From Abelmoschus esculentus (taxonomy: Eukaryota > Streptophyta > Magnoliopsida > Malvales > Malvaceae), in assembly GCA_035048815.1 (NCBI GenBank), contig JAUCBN010000011.1, forward strand, positions 16,694,001 to 16,758,000: a DNA stretch of 64,000 bases, given 5' to 3'. The translations under genes were made by a program, and so were the position numbers. Under the pieces are notes generated by a model. The model saw only the letters and a list, made by a program, of their open reading frames with translations. It ran no database searches and was not told the origin of the DNA. The number at the start of each line of letters is the position of its first letter. Position 1 is the stretch's first letter. Below are positions 28,848 to 39,400 of this stretch, piece after piece.

Positions 28848-29630
28848 GAACATAATTATACAGATTAATCTCAAATTTTCAGCTTTTTACTCGGTTAAAA
28901 TTCGAACTGATTCTTAATAAAGGTCATTTAGATATGCGCGTTTTAATCGCAACAAAACGACTACCAAAAGTTCTTAAATCAAATTTTATGAGTTCAAATT
29001 GCAAATTTTGGGCTTTTGAACATAATTATACAGATTAATCTCAAATTTTAAGCTTTTTACTAGGTTAAAATTCGAAGTGATTCTCAATAAAGTTCATTTA
29101 GGCATGCACATTTTAATCGGAACAAAACGACAACCAAAAGTTATTAAATCAAATTTTATGCGTTCAAATTGTTAATTGTGGGCTTTTGAACATAATTATA
29201 CAGGTTAATCTCAAATTTTAAGCTTTTTACTCCGTTAAAATTCGAACTGATTCTCAATAAAGGTCATTTAGACTTGCACGTTTTAATCGCAACAAAACGA
29301 CAACCAAAAGTTATTAAATCAAATTTTATGCGTTCAAATTGTTAATTATGGGCTTTTGAACATAATTATACAGATTAATATCAAATTTTCAGCTTTTTAC
29401 TCGGTTAAAATTCGGACTGATTCTCAATAAAGGTCATTTAGACATGCACGTTTTAATCGAAACAAAACGACTACCAAAAGTTCTTAAATCAAATTTTATG
29501 AGTTCAAATTGTTAATTATGGGCTTTTGAAAATAATTATACAGATTAATCTAAAATTTTCAGCTTTTTAATCGGTTAAAATTCAAACTGGTTCTCAATAA
29601 AGGCCATTTAGACATGCACGTTTTAATCGC
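28848..29630 (+). repeat. Second embedded copy of the 5-monomer cassette
   Basis: Segmental-duplication partner of the cassette at 18.23-19.01 kb, beginning at 28,848 with the B-type monomer (TGATTCTTAA) followed by C, D-like, E and A types. In this copy the end of the B monomer has the ATTGCAAATTTTGGG variant instead of ATTATAAATT. It has therefore exchanged sequence with another monomer since duplication. Confidence 0.8.
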
Positions 29631-31720
29631 AAGAAAACGATAACCAAAAGTTCTTAAATCAAATTTTATGAGTTCAAATTGTTGATTATGGGCTTTTAAA
29701 CATAATTGTACAGATTAATCTCAAATATTCAGCTTTTTACTCGGTTAAAATTCGAACTGATTGTCAATAAAGGTCATTTAGACATGCACGTTTAATTGCA
29801 ACAAAACGACAACGGAAAGTTATTAAATCAAATTTTATGAGTTCAAATTCTTAATTATGGGCTTTTGACCATAATTATATAGATTAATCTCAAATTTTCA
29901 GCTTTTTACTCGGTTAAAATTCGAACTGATTCTCAATAAAGGTCATTTAGATATGCACGTTTTAATCGCAACAAAACGACAACTAAAAGTTATTAAATCA
30001 AATTTTATGAGTTCAAATTGTTAATTATGGGCTTTTGAATATAATTATACAGATTAATCTTAAGTTTTCAGCTTTTTACTCGGTTAATATTCAAACTAAT
30101 TCTCCATAAAGGTCATTTAGACATGCACATTTTAATCGCAACAAAATGATAATCAAAAGCAATTAAATCAAATTTTATGAGTTCAAATTGTTAATTATGG
30201 CCTTTTGAACATTATTATACAGATTAATCTCAATTTTTCAGCTTTTTACTAGGTTAAAATTCGAACTGATTCTCAATAAAGGTCCTTTAGACATGCACGT
30301 TTTAATTGCAACAAAACGATAACCAAAAGTTCTTAAATCAAATTTTATGAGTTCAAATTGTTGATTATGGGCTTTTAAACATAATTGTACAGATTAATCT
30401 CAAATATTCAGCTTTTTACTCGGTTAAAATTCGAACTGATTGTCAATAAAGGTCATTTAGACATGCACGTTTAATTGCAACAAAACGACAACGGAAAGTT
30501 ATTAAATCAAATTTTATGAGTTCAAATTCTTAATTATGGGCTTTTGACCATAATTATATAGATTAATCTCAAATTTTCAGCTTTTTACTCGGTTAAAATT
30601 CGAACTGATTCTCAATAAAGGTCATTTAGACATGCACGTTTTAATCGCAACAAAACGACAACTAAAAGTTATTAAATCAAATTTTATGAGTTCAAATTGT
30701 TAATTATGTGCTTTTGAATATAATTATACAGATTAATCTCAAATTTTCAGCTTTTTACTCGATTAATATTCGAACTAATTCTCAATAAAGGTCATTTAGA
30801 TATGCACATTTTAATCGCAACAAAATGATAATCAAAAGCAATTAAATCAAATTTTATGAGTTCAAATTGTTAATTATGGCCTTTTGAACATAATTATACA
30901 GATTAATGTCAATTCTTCAGCTTTTTCCTAGGTTAAAATTCGAACTGATTCTCAATAAAGGTCCTTTAGACATGAACGTTTTAATTACAACAAAACGATA
31001 ACCAAAAGTTATTAAATCAAATTTTATGAGTTCAAATTGTTAATTATGGGTTTTAAACATAATTATACAGATTAATCTCAAATATTCAGCTTTTTACTCG
31101 GTTAAAAGTCGAACTGATTGTCCATAAAGGTCATTTAGACATACACGTTTAATCGCAACAAAACGACAACGGAAAGTTATAAAATCAAATTTTATGAGTT
31201 CAAATTCTTAATTATGGGCCTTTGAACATAATTATATAGATTAATCTCAAATTTTCTGCTTTTTACTCGGTTAAAATTCGAACTGATTCTCAATAATTGT
31301 CATTTAGACATGTACATTTTAATCGCAATAAAACGACAACCAAAACTTATTAAATAAAATTTTATGAGTTCAAATTATTAATTATGGGTTTTGAACATAA
31401 TTGTATAGATTAATCTCAAATGTTTTGCTTTTTACTTGGTTAAAATTCGAACTGATTCTCAATAAATGTCATTTAGACATGCACGTTTTAATCACAACAA
31501 AACGACTACCAAAAGTTATTAAATCAAATTTTATGAGTTCAAATTGTTAATTATGGGCTTTTGAACATAATTATAAAGATTAATCTCAAATTTTCAGCTT
31601 TTTACTCGGTTAAAATTCGAACTGATTCTCAATAAAGGTCATTTAGACATACACGTTTTAACCGCAACAAAATGACAACCAAAAGTTATTAAATCAAATT
31701 TTATGAGTTCAAATTGTTAA

Positions 31721-33074
31721 TTATGCTCTTTTGAACATAATTGTACAGATTAATCTCAAATTTTCAGCTTTTTACTCGGTTAAAATTCGAACTGATTCTC
31801 ATTATAGGTCATTTAGGCATGCACGTTTTAATCGCAACAAAACGGAAACCAAAAGTTATTAAATCAAATTTTATGAGTTCAAATTGTTAATTATGGGCTT
31901 TTGAACATAATTTTACAGATTAATCAAAAACTTTCAGCTTTTTACTCGTTTAAAATTCGAACTAATTCTCAATAAAGGTCATTTAGACATACACATTTTA
32001 ATCGCAACAAAATGACACTCAAAAGTTATTAAATCAAATTTTATGAGTTAAAATTGTTAATCATGGCCTTTTGAACATAATTATACAAATTAATCCAAAA
32101 TTTTCAGCTTTTTACTCGGTTAAAATTCGGACTAATTCTCAATAAAGGTCATTTAGACGTGTACATTTTAATCGCAACAAAACGACAACCAAAAGTTATT
32201 GAATCAAATTTTATGAGTTCAAATTGTTAATTATAGGCTTTTAAACATAATTATATAGATTAATCTTAAATTTTCAGCTTTTTACTCGGTTAAAATTCGA
32301 ACTGATTCCCGATAAAGGTCATTTAGACATGCACGTTTTAATCGCAACAAAACGACAACCAAAAGTTATTAAATCAAATTTTATGATTACAAATTGTTAA
32401 TTATGGGCTTTTGAACATAATTATTTAGATTAATCTGAAATTTTAAGCTTTTTACTCGGTTAAATTTCGAACTAATTCTCAATAAAGGTCATTTAGACAT
32501 GCACATTTTAATCGCAACAAAATGATAATCAAAAGTTATTAAATCAAATTTTATGAGTTCAAATTGTTAATTATGGCCTTTTGAACATAATTATACAGAT
32601 TAATCCAAAATTTTCAGCTTTTTACTCGGTTAAAATTCGGACTGATTTTCAATAAAGGTCATTTAGACATGAACATTTTAATCGCAACAAAACGATAACC
32701 AAAAGTTATTAAATCAAATTTTATGAGTTCAAATTGTTAATTATGGGCTTTTGAATATAATTATATAGATTAATCTCAAACTTTCAGCATTTTACTCGGT
32801 TAAAATTCGAACTGATTCCTAATAAAGGTCATTTAGACATGCACGTTTTAATCGCAACAAAACGACAACCAAAAGTTATTAAATCAAATTTTATGAGTTC
32901 AAATTGTTAATTATGGGATTTTGAACATAATTATATATATTAATCTCAAATTTTCAGCTTTTTACTCGGTTAAAATTCGAACAAATTCTCAATAAAGGTC
33001 ATTTAGACATGCACGTTTTAATCGCAACAAAACAATAACCAAAAGTTATTAAATCAAATTTTATGAGTTCACAT
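31721..33074 (+). repeat. Older partial third copy of the segmental unit
   Basis: About eight monomers with the same order of unusual variants seen at about 16.9-17.7 kb and 27.5-28.3 kb. In order these are a monomer with CATAATTTTACAGATTAAT, one with GACGTGTACATTTTAAT, one with ATTCCCGATAAAGG, and one with ATTATTTAGATTAATCTG. Point differences are more frequent than between the two main copies, so this looks like an earlier duplicate of the same region, cut on the right by the LTR insertion at 33,075. Confidence 0.65.
33070..33074. repeat. Left target-site duplication of the LTR element
   Basis: CACAT, against CAAAT on the right side. The uninterrupted satellite reads GAGTTCAAATTGTTAATT at this position, so the left copy carries one A-to-C change. 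The two flanks join into a normal monomer once the element and one CAAAT are removed. Confidence 0.75.
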
Positions 33075-33110
33075 TGTAACCCCCTTATCCCGGCCTAGAC
33101 GAAACCAGCA

Positions 33111-33540
33111 CTAACGGGTTACACGAGGAATATCAAACCAAACCCGTGAAGGTACCAACATGTGACCCCTAAACCACAACATCTCCTCCTCATCAAAACA
33201 ATACTCGGTCGGTCTACCCTTAGCCATATCCTCCACAAAAGGTACCAACATCTCATCCTCTAACTGTTTCACCTTATCATCTCAACCAAGATAGGCTTTA
33301 CTTACAACTCCACCACTCAACCACCTTCCTTTGAAATGCCCAACTTAGAAAACATCACTCTCAACTCAACCGCCGTCTTACGGCTCAAAGATTCAGCCAT
33401 CACCTTAGCTTTTCCCGGATGGTATGCAATAGACAACCCACACTTACCCTCTTTGGACAACCAACAAATTCTTTCCCCACACCAAAGCAACAATGCAAAA
33501 ACCACCACACCATCTCAACCTCTATAGAAAACATAACTCA
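33111..33540 (-). pseudogene. Ty3/gypsy pol remnant (RNase H end and pre-integrase linker)
   Basis: Two minus-strand frames carry recognisable gypsy polyprotein sequence. At 33,317-33,508 the motif YHPGKAKVMAESLSRK corresponds to the YHPGKANVVADALSRK signature at the end of the RNase H region. In front of it VVFALLLW is followed directly by WLSKEG, so the central RNase H stretch is deleted. After a frame change, 33,111-33,278 encodes the linker to integrase, ending around FRGHMLVPS, where the family normally continues to the HHCC domain. Here it runs to a TAG at 33,111. The frame upstream of the linker is blocked by a TGA where TGG is expected. Non-functional relic. Confidence 0.8.
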
Positions 33541-34397
33541 AAAGAAAACCCCATAAGGTTGATAACCAACTCTTGATAACCGCAACGGTTTACATACCAT
33601 CACCATCGAACTAACCTTAATTGACATCCTCCCACATACCAGGTAACCAACTAAGCCTTTCACCAACCTCTATAGGAAAGTTTCGTTACACTAAGTGCAT
33701 ACCAATTACTCAATACCCAACCATTAATTAGATCCACTAAATGCATCAATCCTAGGCATATTTAGTAACATATGGCACATAATCAACAACGACACGGACA
33801 TCAATCAAGATATAGGCATGCTCCCTAGGAAATGATTAACAACATATCAATCATGCAAGTACATGCTTCAACAATCCAAACAATTCCAAAGTTCAACAAT
33901 TAACAATCGAATAATAATGGTCTTATTACAACATAAACCAAAGCCTAAGTACACACTCCTCACGTAGGTTGGGTTACACATTGCCTTGCCCAATTTGTTT
34001 GCCAAAACATACCAAATTCAAAGAGATTCTTCCCCTTGGTTTCCTTGCCTCGAACGAAGCCCCAAGTGCCTTTATTTTTCTGCAAGGATGAAAAGAGAGC
34101 TTAAGCAAACTTGCTTAGTGAGGAAGCTCTACAAAAATAATAAATGCATCAATTTAAAACCATGATGAAACCATAATTTGCAATACATTGTCAAAACATG
34201 CATGCTAACATCTCATGCTCATAATCTTTAAACCATATGCATCCTTGAGTTTATATAACCTTGTCAAAACAATTTATAAATGATGCACAATCTTCTTCTC
34301 AAATTCATGTATGTATATTGGCATTCGAGTGACCACTTTAATGTGAACCTTGAGTTCACCGAATACACGGATCCATTGTTAGAGACCATAGTCCCGT

Positions 34398-34485
34398 CAT
34401 GACACGAAGTCACCATTGACATAACACGAAGTCACCATTGACAAGACACTAAGTCACCATTAACATGACACGAAGTCACCATTAG
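34398..34485 (+). repeat. Four 22-bp tandem repeats inside the LTR
   Basis: Units start at 34,398, 34,420, 34,442 and 34,464 with core ACACGAAGTCACCATT and one to three differences per unit. The AAGTCACC core continues into the following 50-bp pair, so both probably arose from the same short motif. Function unknown. Such minisatellites are common in the U3 part of plant LTRs. Confidence 0.9.
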
Positions 34486-34487
34486 CA

Positions 34488-34587
34488 CTACCACGTACGA
34501 TTGGACACATAGTCACCCTTGTTACGTGTAGGCGGCTCTACCACGCACGGTTGGACACAAAGTCACCCTTGTTACGTGTAGGCAATA
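34488..34587 (+). repeat. Two 50-bp tandem repeats inside the LTR
   Basis: Units 34,488-34,537 and 34,538-34,587 share CTACCACG, GGTTGGACACA-like and CACCCTTGTTACGTGTAGGC blocks. They adjoin the 22-bp repeats and share their AGTCACC core. Confidence 0.88.
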
Positions 34588-34701
34588 TTCTGTATTCTCA
34601 ATTTTGTTTATAGTGTACTTAAGACAATCCTAATGACATGTCATTCGTATTCGAATCTAAAGTTAGTGTCACTAAGCCAATATCATAATCAAATGTGCAT
34701 G

Positions 34702-34921
34702 ATAACTTGCTGCTCATAATGCATGCATAATATGTTCAACAAATGAAACAAAGCCATACCCAAAGGCACCATCATGTATAAGGCAATTAACCATATTATA
34801 TTTCAAATCATATAACTTGTTGCTCATAATGCATGCATAATATGTTCAACAAATGAACCAAAAGCCATGCCCAAAGGCACCATCATATATAAGGCAAATA
34901 ACCATATTGTATCCCAAATCA
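34702..34921 (+). repeat. 110-bp tandem duplication inside the LTR
   Basis: Two adjacent copies begin at 34,702 and 34,812 with ATAACTTG followed by CTCATAATGCATGCATAATA. Later they share AAGGCACCATCAT and ATAAGGCAA. A few substitutions and small indels separate them. It shows that the element has been gaining internal repeats, which would complicate LTR dating. Confidence 0.85.
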
Positions 34922-36431
34922 TTTCTCATAATTTTTCACAATCATGGATGCTAAATAAGCTATGCATTCCAGCAAGTAATTCTCATGTATGCACCATTTC
35001 AAAACATGCTCATGCATTTCCATAAATCTCATTGCATTACCAACATAATGCCTTTATCAAATGTAGCCGAAACTCATATCGGTTTATCAAAAAAATTTAC
35101 TTTACTTACTCTTGAACTATGAAAGGTTTTCACACTCTTCCATAGTCCCCAAAAACAGAACCGTACCAAACGCGATTCGCTTTAAATCCGTAATTACTCA
35201 CCAACAAGCGAAACGAGCTTTCGCCGCTATCTAATGATCGCGCCAACGCACCAACACTCAAGCACCTTCTTGTACCTCTTCTAAAACATTAAAAACAGAG
35301 CATTCTCACATCATAACATGCTCAAACCAACAGCCATATCCGATCACCATTAAACTACCGAAAACTTAGCCGAAAAGACCGTAAACTAAGTCGAAACGCA
35401 TCCGAACAAGATCAGCCCAAAACCTAACGAATCTAACATCTAATCCACATCAATTATGATCCAAAAACACATCCAAACATCCTTATATCTCCAACAACAT
35501 TAAAGCATCTAAAACAGCCCATAAAACAACCGAAAAGCACCTTAAAACTACACCGATTGCATTATTCCGGGATTAAATTAATATGCTATTCATTTAATTA
35601 ACATAAAAACACAACTGAATCCATCTATTTCCAGCATTAAATGAGATCCAAAAAGATTTCACAAAAACTTTCACAAAAACACTAGATCTAACATTAAAAA
35701 CAAAGAATTAAGTTTTTATTCAAAGATTAGCAAGCTAATACTTGGGAATTTCAATAAAGAACCTTACAAAAGAATAAAAATCCAGAAAATTACCTTCAAG
35801 ATCTATTCACCAAAAAGATGTAATTTTCCCCTTCTTGATTCCTTGCAATTTGATGTAGATTTGATAAAATTGATGCTTAGGTTTTGTAAAGGATGGAAAG
35901 ATGATGAAAATGATATAATCTTTATGGAAAAAGATGCAAAAATAAGCAAGGAATTGAAAAGAAAAGATGAAGAGAAAGTGGAGAAAAAATGAGAGAAAAG
36001 TGGTTTTGAGAGAAAATGATTAAAAATCTCTAATTAAAATAATTAAAAATACATTTTGTTGAATAAATCATTATTAAAAATTAGAAATGGGTTTATGGCT
36101 CTCTAAGGATTTAATTTTAGCTTGCTTTTCAATTTAGTCACTAAAACATGTAATTTTTCGAAAATTACAAAATAAATCCTCCAATTTTCCAAAATTTACA
36201 AATTGGTCATTTATGCATAATTAAAAATCAATATAAAGTCCAAATTACTTTCTTTTAATCTTGAAACATATTTTCAATATTTTAAACCATATTCCAAAAA
36301 TATTATTTTTCCTAATTAAAAATATCCTTATTTTATTTTCCCCGGAACAATGAACCGGAGAACCCAATTTGACCCGAATTTAATTCTCCTAACTAAGCCT
36401 AAACTAATAACCCCAAAAACGAGATGTTATA

Positions 36432-36436
36432 CAAAT
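36432..36436. repeat. Right target-site duplication of the LTR element
   Basis: CAAAT, identical to the unmutated satellite sequence at this monomer position and matching CACAT on the left with one difference. The satellite continues directly as TGTTAATTATGGGC. Confidence 0.75.
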
Positions 36437-39400
36437 TGTTAATTATGGGCTTTTGAACATAATTATATAGATTAATCTCAAATTTTCAGCTTTTTACTCG
36501 GTTAAAATTCAAACTGATTCTCAATAAAGGTCCTTTAGACATGCATGTTTTAATCGCAACAAAACAACAAACAAAAGTTATTAAATCAAATTTTATGAGT
36601 TCAAGTTCTTAATTACGGGCTTTTGAACATAATTATATAGATTAATCTCAAATTTTCAGCTTTTTACTCGGTTAAATTCGAACTGATTCTCAATAAAGGT
36701 CATTTAGACATGCACATTTTAATCGCATCAAAACGATAACCAAAAGTTCTTAAATCAAATTTTATGAGTTCAAATTGTTGATTATGGGCTTTTAAACATA
36801 ATTGTACAGATTAATCTCAAATATTCAGCTTTTTACTCGGTTAAAATTCGAACTGATTGTCAATAAAGGTCATTTAGACATGCACGTTTAATTGCAACAA
36901 AACGACAACGGAAAGTTATTAAATCAAATTTTATGAGTTCAAATTCTTAATTATGGGCTTTTGACCATAATTATATAGATTAATCTCAAATTTTCAGCTT
37001 TTTACTCGGTTAAAATTCGAACTGATTCTCAATAAAGGTCATTTAGATATGCACGTTTTAATCGCAACAAAACGACAACCAAAAGTTATTAAATCAAATT
37101 TTATGAGTTCAAATTGTTAATTATGGGATTTTGAACATAATTATACAGATTAATCCAAAATTTTCAGCTTTTTACTCGGTTAAAATTCGCACTGGTTCTC
37201 AATAAAGGTCATTTAGACGTGTACATTTTAATCGCAACAAAACGACAACCAAAAGTTATTAAATCAAATTTTATGAGTTCAAATTATTAATTATGGGCTT
37301 TTAAACATAATTATACAGATTAATCTCAAAAATTCAGCTATTTACTCGGTTAAAATTCGAACTGATTGTCCATAAAGGTCATTTAGACTTGCACGTTTAA
37401 TCGCAACAAAACGACAATGGAAAGTTATTAAATCAAATTTTATGAGTTAAAATTCTTAATTATGGGCTTTTGAACATAATTATATAGATTAATCTCAAAT
37501 TTTCAGCTTTTTACTCGGTTAAAATTCAAACTGATTCTCAATAAAGGTCATTTAGACATGTACATTTTAATCGCAACAAAACGACAACCAAAAGTTATTA
37601 AACCAAATTTTATGAGTTCAAATTGTTAACTATGGGCTTTTGAACATAATTATACAGATTAATCCAAAATTTTCAGCTTTTTACTCGGTTAAAATTCGAC
37701 TGATTCCTAATAAAGGTTATTTAGACATGCACGTTTTAATCGCAACAAAACGACAACCAAAAATTATTAAAACAAATTTTATGAGTTCAAATTGTTATTT
37801 ATGGGATTTTGAACATAACTATACAGATTAAACCAAAGCTTTCAGCTTTTTACTCGGTTAAAATTCGAACTGATTCTCAATAAAGGTCATTTAGAAATAC
37901 ACGTTTTAATCGCAACAAAACGACTACCAAAAGTTTTTAAATCAAATTTTATGAGTTTAAAATTGTTAATTATGGGCTTTTGAACATAATTATACAGATT
38001 AATCCAAAATTTTCAACTTTTTACTCGGTTAAAATTCGGACTGATTCTCAATAAAGGTCATTTAGACATGCACGTTTTAATCGCAACAAAACGACAACGA
38101 AAAGTTATTTAATCAAATTTTATGAATTCAAATGTTTAATTATGAGCTTTTAAACATAATTATAAGATTAATCTAAAATTTTTAGCTCTTTACTTGGTTA
38201 AAATACGAACTGATTCTCAGAAAAGGTCATTTAGACATGCATGTTTTAATCGCAACAAAACGATAACCAGAAGTTATTAATTCAAATTTTATGAGTTCAA
38301 ATTTTTAATTATGGGCTTTTGAACATAATTATACAGATTAATCCAAAATTTTCAACTTTTTACTCGGTTAAAATTTGGACTGATTCTTAATAAAGGTCAT
38401 TTAGACATGCACGTTTTAATCACAACAAAATAACAACCAAAAGTTATTAAATCAAATTTTATGAGTTCAAATTGTTTATTATGGGCTTTTGAACATAATT
38501 ATACAGATTAATCCAAAACTTTTATCTTTTTACTCGGTTAAAATTCGAACTGATTCTCAATAAAGGTAATTTAGACATGCACGTTTTACTCGCAACAAAA
38601 CGACAACCAAAAGTTATTAAATCAAATTTTATGAGTTCAAATTGTTTATTATGGGCTTTTGAACATAATTATACATATTAATCCAAAATTTTCAGCTTTT
38701 TACTCGGTTAAAATTCGGACTGATTCTCAATAAAGGTCATTTAGACATGTACATTTTAATCTCAACAAAACGACAACCAAAAGTTATTAAATCAAATTTT
38801 ATGAGTTCAAATTGTTAATTATGGAATTTTGAACATAATTATATAGTAATCTCAAATTTTCAGCTTTTTACTCGTTTAAAATTTGAACTGATTCTCAATA
38901 AATGTCATTTAGACATGCACGTTTTAATCGCAACAAAACGACTACGAAAAGTTATTAAATCAAATTTTATGATTTTAAATTGTTAATTATGGGCTTTTGA
39001 AAATAATTATACATATTAATCCAAAATTTTTAGCTTTTTACTCGGTTAAAATTCGAACTGATTCTCAATAGAGGTCATTTAGACATGCACGTTTTAATCG
39101 CAACAAAACGACAACTAAAAGTTATTAAATCAAATTTTATGCGTTCAAATTGTTAATTATGGGATTTTGAACATAATTATACCGATTAATCTTAAGCTTT
39201 TTACTCGGTTAAAATTCAAACTGATTCTCAATAAAGATCATTTAGACAAGCACGTTTTAATCGCAACAAAAAGACAACCAAAAGTTATTAAATCAAATTT
39301 TATGAGTTCAAATTGTTAATTATGGGATTTTGAATATAATTATACAGATTAATCCAAAACTTTCAGCTTTTTACTCGGTTAAAAGTCGAACTGATTCTCA

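Larger units (their letters stand above)
21107..31720 (+). repeat. 8.2-kb segmental satellite unit, copy 2, internally expanded
   Basis: Second tandem copy of the preceding unit. Offsets to copy 1 change stepwise: 8,196 up to about 23.2 kb, 8,026 up to 24.7 kb (one monomer missing), 10,277 from 24.7 to about 26.9 kb (a 2,251-bp module inserted), then about 10,616 (two further monomers at about 26.96-27.30 kb). Example pairs are the fused-monomer junction at 16,171 / 24,197 / 26,448 and the short GGGTTTTGAAC monomer at 20,761 / 31,377. The right edge at about 31.72 kb is inferred from the offsets rather than from a sharp junction. Confidence 0.84.
1..33074 (+). repeat. 170-bp satellite array, subfamily A, forward arm
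   Basis: Uninterrupted head-to-tail array of about 194 monomers. The phase marker GAACATAATT recurs every 170 bases (171, 341, 511, 681, 851 and on). Best conserved blocks in a monomer are CAGCTTTTTACTCGGTTAAA, TTTAGACATGCACGTTTTAA, ATCAAATTTTATGAGTTCAA and TTAATTATGGGCTTTTGAAC. Subfamily A is marked by CTGATTCTCAATAAAGGTC, CGCAACAAAACGAC followed by AACCAAAAGTT, and AATTGTTAATT. A few monomers are 169 bp through a lost T (ACGTTTAATCG) and a few are truncated to about 100 bp. The strand is arbitrary and simply labels this orientation. Monomer length near one nucleosome and multimeric organisation are typical of centromeric satellites, but nothing in the sequence proves centromere function. 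No open frame in it looks like a gene. Confidence 0.97.
33541..36430. other. LTR body without coding sequence
   Basis: Apart from the internal repeats listed separately, this stretch holds AT-rich sequence with no frame resembling a protein. A purine-rich tract on the plus strand at about 35,930-36,020 (AGAGAAAGTGGAG, GAGAGAAAAG) is therefore CT-rich in the presumed sense direction, which is common near the transcription start or leader of plant LTRs. No primer-binding site or polypurine tract could be assigned. Confidence 0.5.
33075..36431 (-). mobile_element. Ty3/gypsy LTR-type insertion, solo LTR or deleted element
   Basis: A 3.36-kb non-satellite insertion in the array. It starts TGTAACCCCC and ends GAGATGTTATA. 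If the last T-A pair is a C-to-T decay of TTACA, the ends are a perfect TGTAAC...GTTACA inverted pair, as expected of an LTR, and the flanking CACAT/CAAAT is a 5-bp target duplication. A remnant of pol at the left, on the minus strand, sets the likely orientation. Length and short tandem repeats inside resemble long LTRs of plant Tekay/Del-type chromoviruses; that lineage name is from general resemblance only. Because pol lies only tens of bases from one end, it is not a clean solo LTR. Either an LTR captured pol DNA, or a deletion ran from pol into the second LTR. No gag, protease or integrase was recognised. Confidence 0.72.

Noticed and set aside
33075..36431. Element ending at 36,433 so that the termini read TG...CA exactly
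   Set aside because: That reading gives no target duplication (CACAT against AATTG). Ending at 36,431 gives CACAT/CAAAT and restores the satellite monomer, at the cost of one terminal C-to-T change.
37640..37831. Plus-strand 63-codon frame, and similar frames at 43,859-44,068, 45,378-45,593, 62,944-63,219 and 63,771-63,968
   Set aside because: They are translations of slightly altered monomers and repeat the same peptide with each period. AT-rich repeat with chance loss of stops.
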